Program-made: the position numbers and the translations under genes
Assembly: GCA_020073615.1 (NCBI GenBank)
Contig: JAIQEX010000048.1
Location: forward strand, 1 to 42,821
Origin: Terriglobia bacterium
GTDB lineage: Bacteria; Acidobacteriota; Terriglobia; Bryobacterales; Bryobacteraceae
DNA: 42,821 nt
Reading direction: 5' to 3'
Shown: piece after piece, positions 8,004 through 16,747 of the stretch
How the letters are laid out: every line of letters begins with the position of its first letter
How positions within the stretch are numbered: the first letter of the stretch is position 1
The notes under the pieces: generated by a model
Databases searched by the model: none
The model's input: only the letters and a program-made list of their open reading frames with translations
Told to the model about the DNA's origin: nothing

Positions 8004-8416
8004 AGCGAGTTTCGCCTTCTGGCGGGCTACTCGCCGGCCTCGGCCACCGTGACCGGCACGGCCACGGACCGGCATTTCGCCATTGGCGGAGCTCAGTTAC
8101 CCTTACCGCTGTTGGTGGTGGAATGCGCTTTCGATCGGCTACACCGCCGGTGTGATCCCCGCGGCCATCCTTTTCCAGCCGCGCCAGATCACTGCCGTTA
8201 CGGCGCCGGGCGTGAGCTTCACGAGAGACATCCCCGGGCATGCGGTGTATGGTTTTGGCGTGATGCCCGCGGGATTCTTTGTGGAGTTCGCCCGAAAGCG
8301 GCGCATGCATCCGGTGGCGGAAGCCAACGGCGGCGTCATCGCTGCCACCGAGCCCATACCGGAGCGCGGCGACAATGCGACCGGCCTGAATTTCCTGTTC
8401 AATTTCGGCGGCGCCG
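8004..8416 (+). pseudogene. PagL-like acyloxyacyl hydrolase remnant, frameshifted and truncated at both ends
   Basis: Two plus-strand frames join into one recognisable outer-membrane barrel fragment. The first (from 8004) reads FRLLAGYSPAS and ATDRHFAIGG. After a shift near 8090 the second gives WWWNALSIGYTAGVIPAAIL, then GHAVYGFGVMPAGFFVEF and GLNFLFNFGG. The order and spacing resemble lipid A deacylase/acyloxyacyl hydrolase family barrels (GYSP..., W.....Y....IP......P, ...G.G..P.G....F, then F.F.FGGG). The N-terminus with signal peptide and the C-terminal strands are missing, the latter replaced at 8416 by Old Yellow Enzyme DNA. Family assignment is by eye and moderately sure; that it is broken is more certain. 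Confidence 0.5.
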
Positions 8417-8496
8417 AGTTTCTGCGCGGCCTGCAGGGGGAAGTAGGGGTTGCGCAACAAATTCGCGGGCCAGCAGCACCAGGTCCGCGTGGCCGG
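8416..8496 (-). pseudogene. Duplicated scrap of an Old Yellow Enzyme gene
   Basis: These 81 bases are nearly identical, in the same orientation, to 9162-9242 inside the intact flavin oxidoreductase gene (coding for ADLVLLAREF...PYFPL.AAQK), with one inserted base that breaks the frame. The scrap begins where the PagL-like remnant ends and stops two bases before the brnA stop codon. It is a direct repeat flanking the toxin-antitoxin module. Confidence 0.75.
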
Positions 8497-8497
8497 C

Positions 8498-8767
8498 TCA
8501 TCCCGCCCGCTTCGGCCGCGTTTTGTTCTCGCGCTCGTTCAGCGCCCGCCAGAGCAACGTCTTGATGACCGCTTGCCGGCTGATATTGAGCCGGGCCGCC
8601 CGCTCGTCGAGGGCTCGCAGCATGCCTTGCGTCAGGTCGATGTTCACGCGGCGGACCGGCCTGACTACCGTGAACTTGTTGGTGAAGTACGCGGAAATGT
8701 CTTCACCGCGGGAAGCCATCTCGGCGATCTCGTCGGCAGTGGGTGTTTTCTTAGACGTTTTCGGCAT
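8498..8767 (-). CDS. brnA: BrnA-type (ribbon-helix-helix) antitoxin
   Basis: An 89-residue protein from ATG 8767. A flexible N-terminus (MPKTSKKTPTADEIAEMASRG) precedes EDISAYFTNKFTVVRP, and then a ribbon-helix-helix: VRRVNIDLTQGMLRALDERAA (strand plus helix) and LNISRQAVIKTLLWRAL. This is the usual plan of BrnA antitoxins, which bind BrnT and repress their own operon. The gene overlaps the end of the toxin gene by 17 bases, so the two are co-translated, with the toxin first as usual for brnTA. The basic C-terminus (NERENKTRPKRAG) is longer than average but not unusual. Confidence 0.8.
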   Translation of the reverse strand: MPKTSKKTPTADEIAEMASRGEDISAYFTNKFTVVRPVRRVNIDLTQGMLRALDERAARLNISRQAVIKTLLWRALNERENKTRPKRAG

Positions 8768-9023
8768 AACTTTGCTCCTCCTCTTTGGTCGCTTTCCAGG
8801 CTGTGACAAGGTGGTAGTACTCGCCTTCAGAGTCATGCCGGACCTCGAAAACCACGGAACAGAGACCACCGCGGCACCACCCGATGGCGCGAAACTGTTC
8901 CGGATCGTCGTTCTTCTGGTCGACGAGATACACCTGGTTGAAGATGTCCCGCGCCTCCTTCAGACTAACGCCGTGCTTTCGCTTGACGTCCCGGCTTTTC
9001 TCTCCATCGAACTCGAACCGCAT
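8751..9023 (-). CDS. brnT: BrnT family ribonuclease toxin
   Basis: A 90-residue protein with the BrnT/DUF497 signature: MRFEFDGEKSRDVKRKHGVS at the N-terminus (normally F.WD..K...N..KHGV), then LKEARDIFNQVYLV and FRAIGWCRGGLCSVVFEVR, the latter matching the R.(I/L)G...G..L.VV(F/Y)..R core. BrnT is a toxic endoribonuclease neutralised by BrnA. The usual Asn of the NxxKHGV motif is replaced (VKRKHGV) and the acidic residues near the C-terminus are retained. The gene starts at ATG 9023 and overlaps brnA. It is flanked by a duplicated Old Yellow Enzyme fragment, which suggests insertion or recombination at this place. Confidence 0.8.
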   Translation of the reverse strand: MRFEFDGEKSRDVKRKHGVSLKEARDIFNQVYLVDQKNDDPEQFRAIGWCRGGLCSVVFEVRHDSEGEYYHLVTAWKATKEEEQSYAENV

Positions 9024-9111
9024 GGCCGTATATAACCGTTATACCATCGCCTTCCCCCAGAAATCGGCCGCGAGTGTCGTGATGCATCACACGAGAGCGT
9101 GTTGGCGTGGG

Positions 9112-10224
9112 CTACTTGGCATACGCGCGCAGATACTGCCGCGGCGGGTCCACGTCCACTCCGCGTTTCTGCGCGGCGCGCAGGGGGAAGTAGGGGTCGC
9201 GCAGGAATTCGCGGGCCAGCAGCACCAGGTCCGCTTGCCCGGAACGCACGATCTCGGCGGCTTGCTCGGGCGTGGTGATGAGGCCGACGGCGCCGGTGGG
9301 GAGGCCGGCCTCGCGGCGGATGCGCGCGGCGAAAGGGACCTGGTAGCCCGGCGCGAGCGGAATCTGCTGGCCGGGCGACGCGCCGCCGGACGAACAGTCG
9401 ATGAGGTCCACGCCGAGCCCGCGCAGGCGGCGCGCCAGTTCCACGGCTTCGTCGATGTCCCAGCCGCCGGGCACCCAATCGGTGGCCGAGATGCGCAGAA
9501 ACAGCGGCAGGTGCGGCGGCCAGACCGCGCGCACGGCTACGGTCACCTCCTGGGCGAAGCGGATGCGGTTGTCGAAAGAGCCGCCGTAGCGGTCGCCGCG
9601 GTGGTTGCTCACCGGCGACAGGAACTCGTGGATCAGGTATCCGTGGGCGGCGTGAATTTCAAGCACCTGGAAACCGGCCTCGAGAGCCCGCCGCGCCGCC
9701 GCGCCAAAGGACTCCGCCAGCGCGTGAATCTCCGCGATGGACAGTTCCGCGGGCACGGGGTCTCCGGGCTGGAAGGGAATCGCGCTGGGCGCCACCGTTT
9801 GCCAGCCGCCGTCCTGTTGTGGAATGGCCGAGCCGCCCTCCCACGGCGGGCGCGTGCTGCCCTTGCGGCCGGCATGCGCGATCTGGATGCCCGCCACCGC
9901 GCGGTGCTGCGCCAGGAAGCGGGCGATGCGCGCCAGGAAGCCGATGTGGGCGTCCTTCCAGATGCCGTTGTCGGCGGGGGAAATGCGCCCGCGCTCCTCC
10001 ACGGCGGTGGCTTCCATGACGACCAGGCCGGCGCCGCCCACCGCGCGGCTGCCCAGGTGGACCAGGTGCCAGTCATTGGCAAACCCGTCGTCGCTGGAGT
10101 ACTGGCACATGGGCGAGACGGCGATGCGGTTGCGAAAGGTGACCTCGCGCAACGTGAGCGGCGCGAACAGATGCGCGGCGGCGCCGCCGGTCGCTGTTCC
10201 TTGGGGGGCTTCGGTAGCGCTCAT
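9112..10224 (-). CDS. NADH:flavin oxidoreductase, YqjM-type Old Yellow Enzyme
   Basis: A 370-residue TIM-barrel FMN enzyme of normal length. The YqjM-class signature is clear: SPMCQYS with the redox-tuning Cys40, the FMN-contact segment around QIAHAGRKG (His117, Arg120), and EIHAAHGYL with substrate-binding His191/His194 and proton donor Tyr196. RISATDW, LIDCSSGG and the phosphate-binding end PTGAVGLIT / ADLVLLAREF follow. Old Yellow Enzymes reduce activated alkenes with NAD(P)H; the physiological substrate is unknown. The C-terminus QYLRAYAK carries the arginine that reaches into the partner subunit in this class. A frameshifted copy of its 3' part lies at 8416-8496. The gene appears monocistronic. 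Confidence 0.92.
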   Translation of the reverse strand: MSATEAPQGTATGGAAAHLFAPLTLREVTFRNRIAVSPMCQYSSDDGFANDWHLVHLGSRAVGGAGLVVMEATAVEERGRISPADNGIWKDAHIGFLARIARFLAQHRAVAGIQIAHAGRKGSTRPPWEGGSAIPQQDGGWQTVAPSAIPFQPGDPVPAELSIAEIHALAESFGAAARRALEAGFQVLEIHAAHGYLIHEFLSPVSNHRGDRYGGSFDNRIRFAQEVTVAVRAVWPPHLPLFLRISATDWVPGGWDIDEAVELARRLRGLGVDLIDCSSGGASPGQQIPLAPGYQVPFAARIRREAGLPTGAVGLITTPEQAAEIVRSGQADLVLLAREFLRDPYFPLRAAQKRGVDVDPPRQYLRAYAK

Positions 10225-10320
10225 GCGCCCAGTATCGCAGACCCGTCTTACCGTAAGATAACCGCTTCATACTCCCGCGCACTCGCGGCGGGCCTCATCA
10301 TGAGCGTAGTGGAGGTGGGG

Positions 10321-11442
10321 ATGTTGATCTTGCTGGTTGCTCTGGTGGGGACGGTTGCGGCGGAGGGAGCGGCGCTCGATGCCGCAACCGAATTGAATAA
10401 TCGGGGCGCGCAGCTCTATTTGCAAGCCCATTACGCGGAAGCCGAGCCGCTTTATCGGCAGGCGCTGGAGACCTGGACGCAGACCGGCGCGGCCGGCCGG
10501 CTGGGGCGGGCGCGCATCCTGGGCAACCTGGGGTCGTTGCTGCGCGCCACGGGGCGCTATGCCGAGGGCGAGACGCTGCTCGTCGAAGCGCTCCAGCAGG
10601 TGGAAGCGAGTGCCGGCGCCGCGAGCCCGGATGCCGGACTGGCGCTCGACAACCTGGCGGCCCTGTATCGCGCCAAGGGCGATCTGGCGAAGGCCGAAGA
10701 GTGCGCGCTGCGCGCCGGGCCCCTATTGGTGGAGTCCGAACGGGCCACGAACAGGCAGGTGCTGGCCTCGATTTATATCGAACAACGCCGCTTCGCCGAA
10801 GCCGAATCGATTCTCCATGCCGCCCTGGAAGGCGCTTCGGACCAGGTGGCTTGCACGGCTTACATCAATCTGACGTTCGCGGCGATCGCGCAATCCCGGT
10901 TTGCCGCGGCCGACGACTATGGACGGCGCGCCCTCGAACTGGCGCGGCGCGTTTTGCCTGCGCGTCATCCGGCCGTGGCCGTGGCGCTCAACAACATGGC
11001 GCAGGTGGACCGCTTCCTGGGGCGCTATCTGGAAGCCGAACAACACTACCGGGAAGCCATCGACCGGTGGGAGGAAACGCTGGGACCGCGCCATCCCGAC
11101 CTGGCCTGGGGCCTCATGAACCTGGCGGAGTTCTATCACGTGCGCGATCGCGAAACCGGCGCCGAAGACCTGTACCGCCGCGGCATACAGATCCTCGGAG
11201 AGTCACTGGGCAAAGACGATCCGCAGGTGCTGTTCGCGCGCAGCCAACTGGCCGGCGTATTGTGCGGCGAGCGGCGCTATACCGAAGCGGCGAAGCTCGG
11301 CCGCGCCGCGTTAGCCGGCCTGGAGAAAGCGCTCGACTGGGACGACCCGCGCGTGGCGCGGGCGCGTTCCATCTACGTGCGTGTGCTGGAGGCGGCCAGG
11401 CGCCCGAAAGAGGCCGGCCGCGACCGCCAGGGCTTCCGGTAA
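10321..11442 (+). CDS. Secreted TPR repeat protein
   Basis: A 373-residue protein. ATG 10321 is chosen because GGAGGTGGGG lies immediately upstream; ATG 10300 is an alternative giving seven more residues. A hydrophobic signal segment (MLILLVALVGTVAAEG) is followed by about seven tetratricopeptide-like repeats of the NB-ARC/Kinesin-light-chain style: LNNRGAQLYLQAHYAEAEPL, LGNLGSLLRATGRYAEGETL, LDNLAALYRAKGDLAKAEE, and later ALNNMAQVDRFLGRYLEAEQ and LMNLAEFYHVRDRETGAED, including the TLGPRHPDLA linker typical of that class. It probably serves as a periplasmic protein-binding scaffold. Partner unknown. The reading frame stays open far upstream, antisense to the Old Yellow Enzyme gene, but that part is not coding. 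Confidence 0.82.
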   Translation: MLILLVALVGTVAAEGAALDAATELNNRGAQLYLQAHYAEAEPLYRQALETWTQTGAAGRLGRARILGNLGSLLRATGRYAEGETLLVEALQQVEASAGAASPDAGLALDNLAALYRAKGDLAKAEECALRAGPLLVESERATNRQVLASIYIEQRRFAEAESILHAALEGASDQVACTAYINLTFAAIAQSRFAAADDYGRRALELARRVLPARHPAVAVALNNMAQVDRFLGRYLEAEQHYREAIDRWEETLGPRHPDLAWGLMNLAEFYHVRDRETGAEDLYRRGIQILGESLGKDDPQVLFARSQLAGVLCGERRYTEAAKLGRAALAGLEKALDWDDPRVARARSIYVRVLEAARRPKEAGRDRQGFR

Positions 11443-11459
11443 GACGTCAAAGCAGGCGT

Positions 11460-11495
11460 GGCGATCCAAGCCAAAACGGCTTGGCGTGCATCGCC
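11460..11495 (+). terminator. Hairpin after the TPR gene
   Basis: CCAAGCC/GGCTTGG with an AAAAC loop forms a perfect seven-pair stem, enclosed by GGCGAT/ATCGCC across a five-base bulge. It begins 18 bases after the TPR stop. No T-run follows, so it may slow or stabilise the transcript end rather than act as a classical terminator. Confidence 0.4.
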
Positions 11496-11519
11496 AACCT
11501 AGCCGGCTTGTCTGAGCAC

Positions 11520-11669
11520 CGGGGGTGGCTTCGATCACGAGCGAGTAGCGCAAGTCAATCATCATTCACTCCTGGCTTGATTCCGGCGGCTTTCAGGATT
11601 GCATGGCACGTGCCGGTTGGCACTTCCTTTGGTCCATGGTAATCGATGCGGATCAGTCAGGCACATTCC
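11520..11669 (-). pseudogene. HicA/HicB toxin-antitoxin remnant
   Basis: The segment RIDYHGPKEVPTGTCHAILKAAGI (about 11570-11655) matches the C-terminal half of HicA toxins (usual V.HG.KE...GTL..IL..AGI). An in-frame TGA lies only two codons upstream of it, so no complete toxin can be made. Its stop overlaps the start (ATG 11565) of a second short frame, MIDLRYSLVIEATP, which is the usual beginning of a HicB antitoxin, but this loses similarity after about 15 residues. The hicA-hicB order and overlap are those of a genuine locus, now degraded on both sides. Confidence 0.6.
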
Positions 11670-11693
11670 AGTCTCTGGGAAACGGGCTCGCCG

Positions 11694-14150
11694 TTACTGA
11701 TAGCGCAGGGCCACGACCGGATCGACGCGCAGGGCGCGGCGCGCGGGCAGATAACTGGCGAGGAACGCCACTGCGAGAAGCAGCACGGCCACGGAGGCGA
11801 AGACCCCCGGATCGTTGGGTTTCACGTGAAACAGCAGCGAGGCCATGAGGCGCGTGAGGCCGAAGGCGGCGGCCAGTCCGATAGCGACGCCAATGGCGGC
11901 CAGCAGCATGGCTTGGCGGACGATCATATTTCGCAACTGCGGGAAGTTGGCTCCCAGTGCCAGGCGGATTCCGAACTCCAGGGTCCGCTGCTCCACCGCA
12001 TAGGCCATCAACCCGTACAGGCCGATGGACGCCAGCAGGATGGCGGCGAAAGCGAAGATGCCCAGCACCAGGGCGTTGAATTCATCGCGCGCCGTGGACT
12101 GGACGACAATGCGCTCCATGGTGCGGATGTGCGCCACCGGCAGGTCCGCGGCCTCCTGAAACGCGCGTTGGATCGCCGGGGACAGGGTAAACGGATCCGG
12201 GCGCGTGCGCACCAGCCAGCTCAGGGGCATGAAGCGGTTATTGAGCTTCATGTAGGAATCGCGCACTTGGGAGAGGGGCACGAAAGTGGCGGGCTGCGGA
12301 TCGTTGTTCAACCCCGCGTCGCGCGCATCGGCGACGATGCCCACGATCTCGCGCGGCGCCTGCGCGAAATCGGGGCCCATGCCGGAACCGATGATGAGAC
12401 GCTGGCCGAGGGGCTCTTCGTTCTTCCAGTACTGCTTCGCCATCGCCTCGTTGATGACCACCACCGGCGGCGCCGCGGCATCGTCGCGCTCCGAAAAAAC
12501 GCGGCCGCGGACCACGGGAATTTTGAACACGTCGAAGAAGCGCGAGGTGACGTAATTCCACGCCGCGCCGCCGTGCGCTGGCCCATTGGTCAGGGGCCGT
12601 CCTTCGATGACGAAGCCGAGACCGAGGCCGCCATCGAGCGGCAGGTAGGAACTGGCCGCGGCGGCCTCCACGCCCGGAATGGCTTCGATGCGCTCGATCG
12701 CCTGGCGGCTCATGGTGGTAATGGCGGCGGTGTGATCGTAGTTGGTTCCGGTGAGCGCCGTCTCCATGGTCAGAACATTGTGGGGATCGAACCCCCGAGG
12801 AACGTTGTGCAGCGCCGAGAAGGTGCGGATGAGCAGACCGGCGCCGGTGAGCAGCACGATGGCGAGCGCCATCTCGGCGATCACCAGAACGCTGCGCGCC
12901 ATATTCTGGCGCAGCCCCGAGCCGGAGCGGGAGGTGGCCTCCTTCAGCGTGGAGTTGATGTCCACGCGCGAGGCGTGGAGCGCCGGGACAAGCCCAAAGA
13001 GAACGCCCGTGACGAGTGAGAGCAGAAGGGTGAGGCCGAGGACGGTGCCATCGAGCGCGACCCCCGACCCGTCTTCGCCGATGCGCGGGATATTGCCCGG
13101 ATTCACCGCCAGCAGGGCGCGCACTCCCACCGCGCCAATGGCCACCCCGGCGATGCCGCCCATAGCCGACAGCAGCACGCTTTCGGTAAGAAGCTGGCGG
13201 ACGATGCGGCCCCGTCCCGCGCCGATGGCGGAGCGAATGGCGATCTCGCGCGAGCGTCCGGTGGCGCGCGCCAGCAACAGGTTAGCGACATTGGCGCAGG
13301 CGATGAGCAGCACGCACGCCACGGCCCCCAGCAGGATGTAGAGAGCGGTGCGGACGTTGCGCACCATGAGCTGCTGCATGGGCTCGACCGTGAAGCTGCT
13401 GCGCGGATCGAGCGCACCGGGAAAGGCGCGCCGGAACTCCCCGGCGGCGAGATTGAGCGCGGCTTTCGCGGCGCCCAGCGAGACGCCCGGCTTCAAGTGC
13501 GCGGCGACGCGAAAATAGTGGCCCTGGTTGGTGCTGTCCGGGTCGGCCTGGAAAGGCAGGTAGAGATCGGGCGGTGGGTCGAAGGAAAAGTCGTGCGCGA
13601 GGACGCCGATGACGGTGTACGATTCGCCGCCGAGCACGATGGCTTTGCCGACGATGGCCGGGTCGGAGCCGAAGCGGCGCTGCCAGATGCCATGGGAGAG
13701 CACGGCGACGTTGCCGCCCTGCGGCCGGTCTTCCTCCGCGGAGAAGGTCCGGCCGACCAGCGTACGCGCGCCGAAGAGCCGGAAGAATTCGCGCGAGACG
13801 TGGATGCCCTTGAGCTGCTCGGGGCGGTCGCCGCCGCTGAGGTTGAGCCCGGGGCCGCCGGTGTCGTACGCGGCGACGTCTTCGAGGGCCTGCGTCTGCC
13901 TGCGCCAGACGTTATATTTCGGCACGGAGGCGGCGGGACCGCTCCCCTGCGGAGAGCTGTTCATCAGCACGACGATGCGGCCCGCATCGGGAAACGGCAG
14001 TGGTTTCAGGATCACGGCATTGATCACGGAGAAAATGGCCGTGTTGGCGCCGATGCCGAGGGCCAGGGCCGCAACCGCGGTGGCGGTGAAGCCGGGATTC
14101 TGGCGAAACATGCGAAAGGCGTGTTTGAGATCGGCGGCGAATGTTCCCAT
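11694..14150 (-). CDS. Orphan MacB-type ABC transporter permease (ADOP family)
   Basis: An 818-residue inner-membrane protein. The N-terminus (DLKHAFRMFRQNPGFTATAV, then ALGIGANTAIFSVINAVIL) is the hallmark of acidobacterial duplicated orphan permeases. Two MacB-type halves follow, each with a periplasmic domain and a FtsX-like three-helix permease: ILLGAVACVLLIACANVANL through VRALLAVNPGNIPRI in the first, and IFAFAAILLASIGLYGLMAY through YLPARRALRVDPVVALRYQ in the second; the ARRA...DP...LR.. ending is conserved. A hinge pair (VLVIAEMALAIVLLTGAG) sits between. No ATPase gene is adjacent, as usual for the family. Cargo unknown; macrolide, peptide or lipid export is assumed for relatives. Length is normal and no frame damage is seen. 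Confidence 0.93.
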   Translation of the reverse strand: MGTFAADLKHAFRMFRQNPGFTATAVAALALGIGANTAIFSVINAVILKPLPFPDAGRIVVLMNSSPQGSGPAASVPKYNVWRRQTQALEDVAAYDTGGPGLNLSGGDRPEQLKGIHVSREFFRLFGARTLVGRTFSAEEDRPQGGNVAVLSHGIWQRRFGSDPAIVGKAIVLGGESYTVIGVLAHDFSFDPPPDLYLPFQADPDSTNQGHYFRVAAHLKPGVSLGAAKAALNLAAGEFRRAFPGALDPRSSFTVEPMQQLMVRNVRTALYILLGAVACVLLIACANVANLLLARATGRSREIAIRSAIGAGRGRIVRQLLTESVLLSAMGGIAGVAIGAVGVRALLAVNPGNIPRIGEDGSGVALDGTVLGLTLLLSLVTGVLFGLVPALHASRVDINSTLKEATSRSGSGLRQNMARSVLVIAEMALAIVLLTGAGLLIRTFSALHNVPRGFDPHNVLTMETALTGTNYDHTAAITTMSRQAIERIEAIPGVEAAAASSYLPLDGGLGLGFVIEGRPLTNGPAHGGAAWNYVTSRFFDVFKIPVVRGRVFSERDDAAAPPVVVINEAMAKQYWKNEEPLGQRLIIGSGMGPDFAQAPREIVGIVADARDAGLNNDPQPATFVPLSQVRDSYMKLNNRFMPLSWLVRTRPDPFTLSPAIQRAFQEAADLPVAHIRTMERIVVQSTARDEFNALVLGIFAFAAILLASIGLYGLMAYAVEQRTLEFGIRLALGANFPQLRNMIVRQAMLLAAIGVAIGLAAAFGLTRLMASLLFHVKPNDPGVFASVAVLLLAVAFLASYLPARRALRVDPVVALRYQ

Positions 14151-14232
14151 AGACAGTCCTCCAGTCTGGCGCGCGGCTGTGTAGGTTAGACGGAGAAACC
14201 GGCGGAAGGTTTCCCACGGGAGGCAATCAAAG

Positions 14233-14661
14233 TCAATCTCGGAACAGGCGTTGCGCCAGATGCTCCGCTGCCGCCACGACTTCGGGCGAAGGCGCGCTTC
14301 CCAAATCGAAGCCCCGGCCTTCGATGCCGTAAATCAGCAATCGCGCCGGCAGCCTGCCGAGAACGCGCGCCAGCTCCACTGCTTCGGCGACGCCAAAGGC
14401 GTGCGTGCTCCGCCCGCCATCGCGGATCACCGGCGCTTCCCTGCCGTCCCAGACGGTTACTGCGCCCGGAGCAAGGCCGGTCACCACGGCGTCGATCACA
14501 ATGACCGCGTCGTGTCCGCGCCAGCTCTCCATCAGCGACAGTCCTTCTCCACTGTGTTCGAGCGCATCGGCGCCCCACGCGCGCAACTGCCGGACCACCA
14601 GCAGACCCGCCGCGTCGTCGCCCCTGGCGGCGTTGCCGCAGCCGATGATCCGATGCTCCAC
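14233..14661 (-). CDS. [NiFe] hydrogenase maturation protease (for the group 3b enzyme)
   Basis: A 142-residue protein if GTG 14661 is the start; that codon lies two bases after the large-subunit stop, and the family motif IIGCGNAARGDDAAG follows at once, so the open frame further upstream is not needed. The motif carries the conserved Asp of the nickel-binding site (GDD), and a second Asp is in VIVIDAV. After Fe and Ni insertion the endopeptidase clips the C-terminal tail of the large subunit. The upstream partner ends nine residues after the conserved His, which is the kind of tail this enzyme removes. It is the last gene of the group 3b operon. Family relatives include HyaD, HycI and HoxW; no more specific symbol can be assigned. 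Confidence 0.88.
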   Translation of the reverse strand: MEHRIIGCGNAARGDDAAGLLVVRQLRAWGADALEHSGEGLSLMESWRGHDAVIVIDAVVTGLAPGAVTVWDGREAPVIRDGGRSTHAFGVAEAVELARVLGRLPARLLIYGIEGRGFDLGSAPSPEVVAAAEHLAQRLFRD

Positions 14662-14663
14662 GG

Positions 14664-15959
14664 CTACTCCCGTTCCACGTTCACGCGCAAGAAGTGCGTG
14701 GCGCACGAAATGCAGGGGTCGTAGTTGCGGATCGCCTGCTCGCACTTCCAGGTGGCCTCTTCCAGGGGCCAGGCCGCCACCTGCGCGGCGAACTCGCGCA
14801 AATCCTCCTCGATCCGTTTCTGGTTCTGCGAAGTCGGCGGGACGATCCTGGCCGTCACGATGAGACCGTTCTCGTCGAGAGCGTACCGGTGATACAGGAT
14901 GCCGCGCGGCGCTTCGGTGATGGCCTGGCCTACTCCGCTGCGCGGCGCCGCTTCGGTGTAAGGCTTGGGCGGAGGCTCATACTCGCGCACCACCCGCAAC
15001 GCCTCGACGCAGGCGAATACCAGCTCCACCGCCCGCACTACAATGCTGCGAAACGGATTCTTCACCGGCGGCGCCAAACCCGCGGCCTGCGCCGCCTCGC
15101 GCGCCAGCGCGGGCAACCGGTCGAAGTTGAGGTTGAACCGGGCGAGGGGCCCCACCAGGTAGGAACCTCTCCCCCGTACTACCGAATGCAGCGCGTTGGA
15201 GTGTTTGACGTGCTGCTCGACGAAGTGATCCTCGTACTCCGCGGCGTCGATGTTCAAGCCGCGGTTGGAAACCAGCCGCCCTTCGTTGAACGGATACTCC
15301 TCCGGATGCGAGAGTGCCACGAATTCGTAGTCCTGTTCGAAATCCGGAAATTCGAAGCCGGCAACCAGCTTCACCGTGGCCAGGGAAGCCTCGATGGCCC
15401 ACTGTAGGTCCTCTTCCAGTTCCCGCAGCGCACTCTTGGCAGGGGTCTTGTAGAACCCTCCCACGGCAGCCGAGACCGGATGAATTTCACGGCCGCCCAG
15501 CAGCCTCACGACGCGATTGCCGATCTTCTTCAGGCGCAAGCCCTGCTCGACGACGGCCCGGTGATCGCGGGCCATCTGGATGGCGTCCTGGTAGCCCAGA
15601 AAATCCGGCGCGTGCAACATGTAGACATGCAGCGCGTGGCTCTCGATCCATTCCCCGCAGTAGAACAGGCGGCGCAGCAGGCGCACGGCGGGGTCGATGC
15701 GAATCCCCAGGGCCCGCTCCATGGCGTGCAGCGCGCTCATCTGGTAGGCGATGGGGCAGATGCCGCAGATGCGCGCCACGATGTCCGCGGCTTCCGAGTA
15801 GTGCCGTCCCTTCAGAAACGCTTCGAAGAAACGCGGCGGCTCGAAGATGCGCAGCTTCACGTCGGTGACGCGGTCGCCAGTTAGCTTGATGGTGAGCGCA
15901 CCCTCTCCCTCCACGCGCGCCAGGGTCTCGACTCGGATGGTGCGGGTGCGGCCGTTCAT
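14664..15959 (-). CDS. hydA: Group 3b [NiFe] hydrogenase large (alpha) subunit
   Basis: A 431-residue catalytic subunit that takes part in reversible H2 oxidation at a Ni-Fe site in the cytoplasm. The two cysteine pairs binding Ni and Fe are at RICGICP (Cys65, Cys68) and DPCISCATH (Cys416, Cys419); the residues after His422 form a nine-residue tail to be cleaved. Other family landmarks are [10 protein letters not shown] near the N-terminus, [13 protein letters not shown] in the middle and [11 protein letters not shown]. Length and the short L1 loop fit the sulfhydrogenase / NADP-reducing group 3b rather than membrane-bound uptake enzymes. Its start overlaps the small-subunit stop by 4 bases, and the protease gene follows after 2 bases. 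Symbol follows the hydBGDA convention of Pyrococcus sulfhydrogenase I. Confidence 0.93.
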   Translation of the reverse strand: MNGRTRTIRVETLARVEGEGALTIKLTGDRVTDVKLRIFEPPRFFEAFLKGRHYSEAADIVARICGICPIAYQMSALHAMERALGIRIDPAVRLLRRLFYCGEWIESHALHVYMLHAPDFLGYQDAIQMARDHRAVVEQGLRLKKIGNRVVRLLGGREIHPVSAAVGGFYKTPAKSALRELEEDLQWAIEASLATVKLVAGFEFPDFEQDYEFVALSHPEEYPFNEGRLVSNRGLNIDAAEYEDHFVEQHVKHSNALHSVVRGRGSYLVGPLARFNLNFDRLPALAREAAQAAGLAPPVKNPFRSIVVRAVELVFACVEALRVVREYEPPPKPYTEAAPRSGVGQAITEAPRGILYHRYALDENGLIVTARIVPPTSQNQKRIEEDLREFAAQVAAWPLEEATWKCEQAIRNYDPCISCATHFLRVNVERE

Positions 15960-16747
15960 GTGCGCTCACACTCCTCGCTGGCTTTGCGGAATTGCCAGGC
16001 CCAGGCGTTGAAGCTGCGGAACGCTCGCGAGATCTCCTGGCCGCTCTGTCCCAGGATGCGAAACTGGCTGGTGAGGGAGGCCGTATTGGGGCTCTCCATG
16101 GGTCCGTAGCAGCCGTAGCAGCCGCGGTCGTAAGCCGGACAAATCGCGCCACAGCCCGCCTGCGTCACCGGCCCCAGGCACGGCGTGCCGTGCGCCACGG
16201 GAACGCACACGTTTCCCCGGCGTTTGCACTCCAGGCACACGCTGTAGGCCGGGATGTTGGGTTTGCGGCCGGCCAGGGTGGCGGCGATCAGCTCGATCAA
16301 CTGGTAGTGGTTGATAGGGCACCCGCGCAGCTCGAAGTCCACGGGCACGTGTTCGGCGATGGGCGTGGAGAGCTTCAAGGTGCTGATGAACTGGGGCGAA
16401 GGGTAGACCACGCGGATGAATTCGGCCACATCCTTCCAGTTGCGTAGCGCCTGGATGCCGCCGGCGGTGGCGCACGCCCCGATGGTCACCAGCGTCCTGG
16501 CCTGCCGCCGCACCTGCTGGATGCGTTCCGCGTCAGGGTGCGTGGTGATGGACCCTTCCACCAGCGCGATGTCGTACGGCCCCTTCAGCATCGCCCGGCT
16601 GGCCTCCGGAAAGTAGGCGATCTCGACCGCGCCCGCCACTGCCAGCAGCTCGTCCTCGGCATCCAGCAGGCTCAACTGGCAGCCGTCGCAGGAGGCGAAC
16701 TTGAACACTGCGACTCGCGGCTTTTTCTTCTTCCGTTCAGAGTTCAT
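15956..16747 (-). CDS. hydD: Group 3b [NiFe] hydrogenase small (delta) subunit
   Basis: A 263-residue iron-sulfur subunit that carries electrons from the Ni-Fe site to the flavin subunit. The proximal cluster pair is in [10 protein letters not shown] (Cys20, Cys23), with further ligands in IGACATAGG and ELRGCPIN. The C-terminal part has many cysteines ([35 protein letters not shown]), enough for three [4Fe-4S] clusters as in cytoplasmic group 3 enzymes. No Tat signal peptide is present; the N-terminus is a lysine-rich stretch (ERKKKKPRV). It overlaps the gamma gene by 11 bases and the alpha gene by 4. Confidence 0.92.
   Translation of the reverse strand: MNSERKKKKPRVAVFKFASCDGCQLSLLDAEDELLAVAGAVEIAYFPEASRAMLKGPYDIALVEGSITTHPDAERIQQVRRQARTLVTIGACATAGGIQALRNWKDVAEFIRVVYPSPQFISTLKLSTPIAEHVPVDFELRGCPINHYQLIELIAATLAGRKPNIPAYSVCLECKRRGNVCVPVAHGTPCLGPVTQAGCGAICPAYDRGCYGCYGPMESPNTASLTSQFRILGQSGQEISRAFRSFNAWAWQFRKASEECERT

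Noticed and set aside
8884-10299. Upstream extension of the TPR frame
   Set aside because: It is antisense to brnT and the Old Yellow Enzyme gene, has no domain, and a ribosome-binding site plus signal peptide mark the start at 10321.
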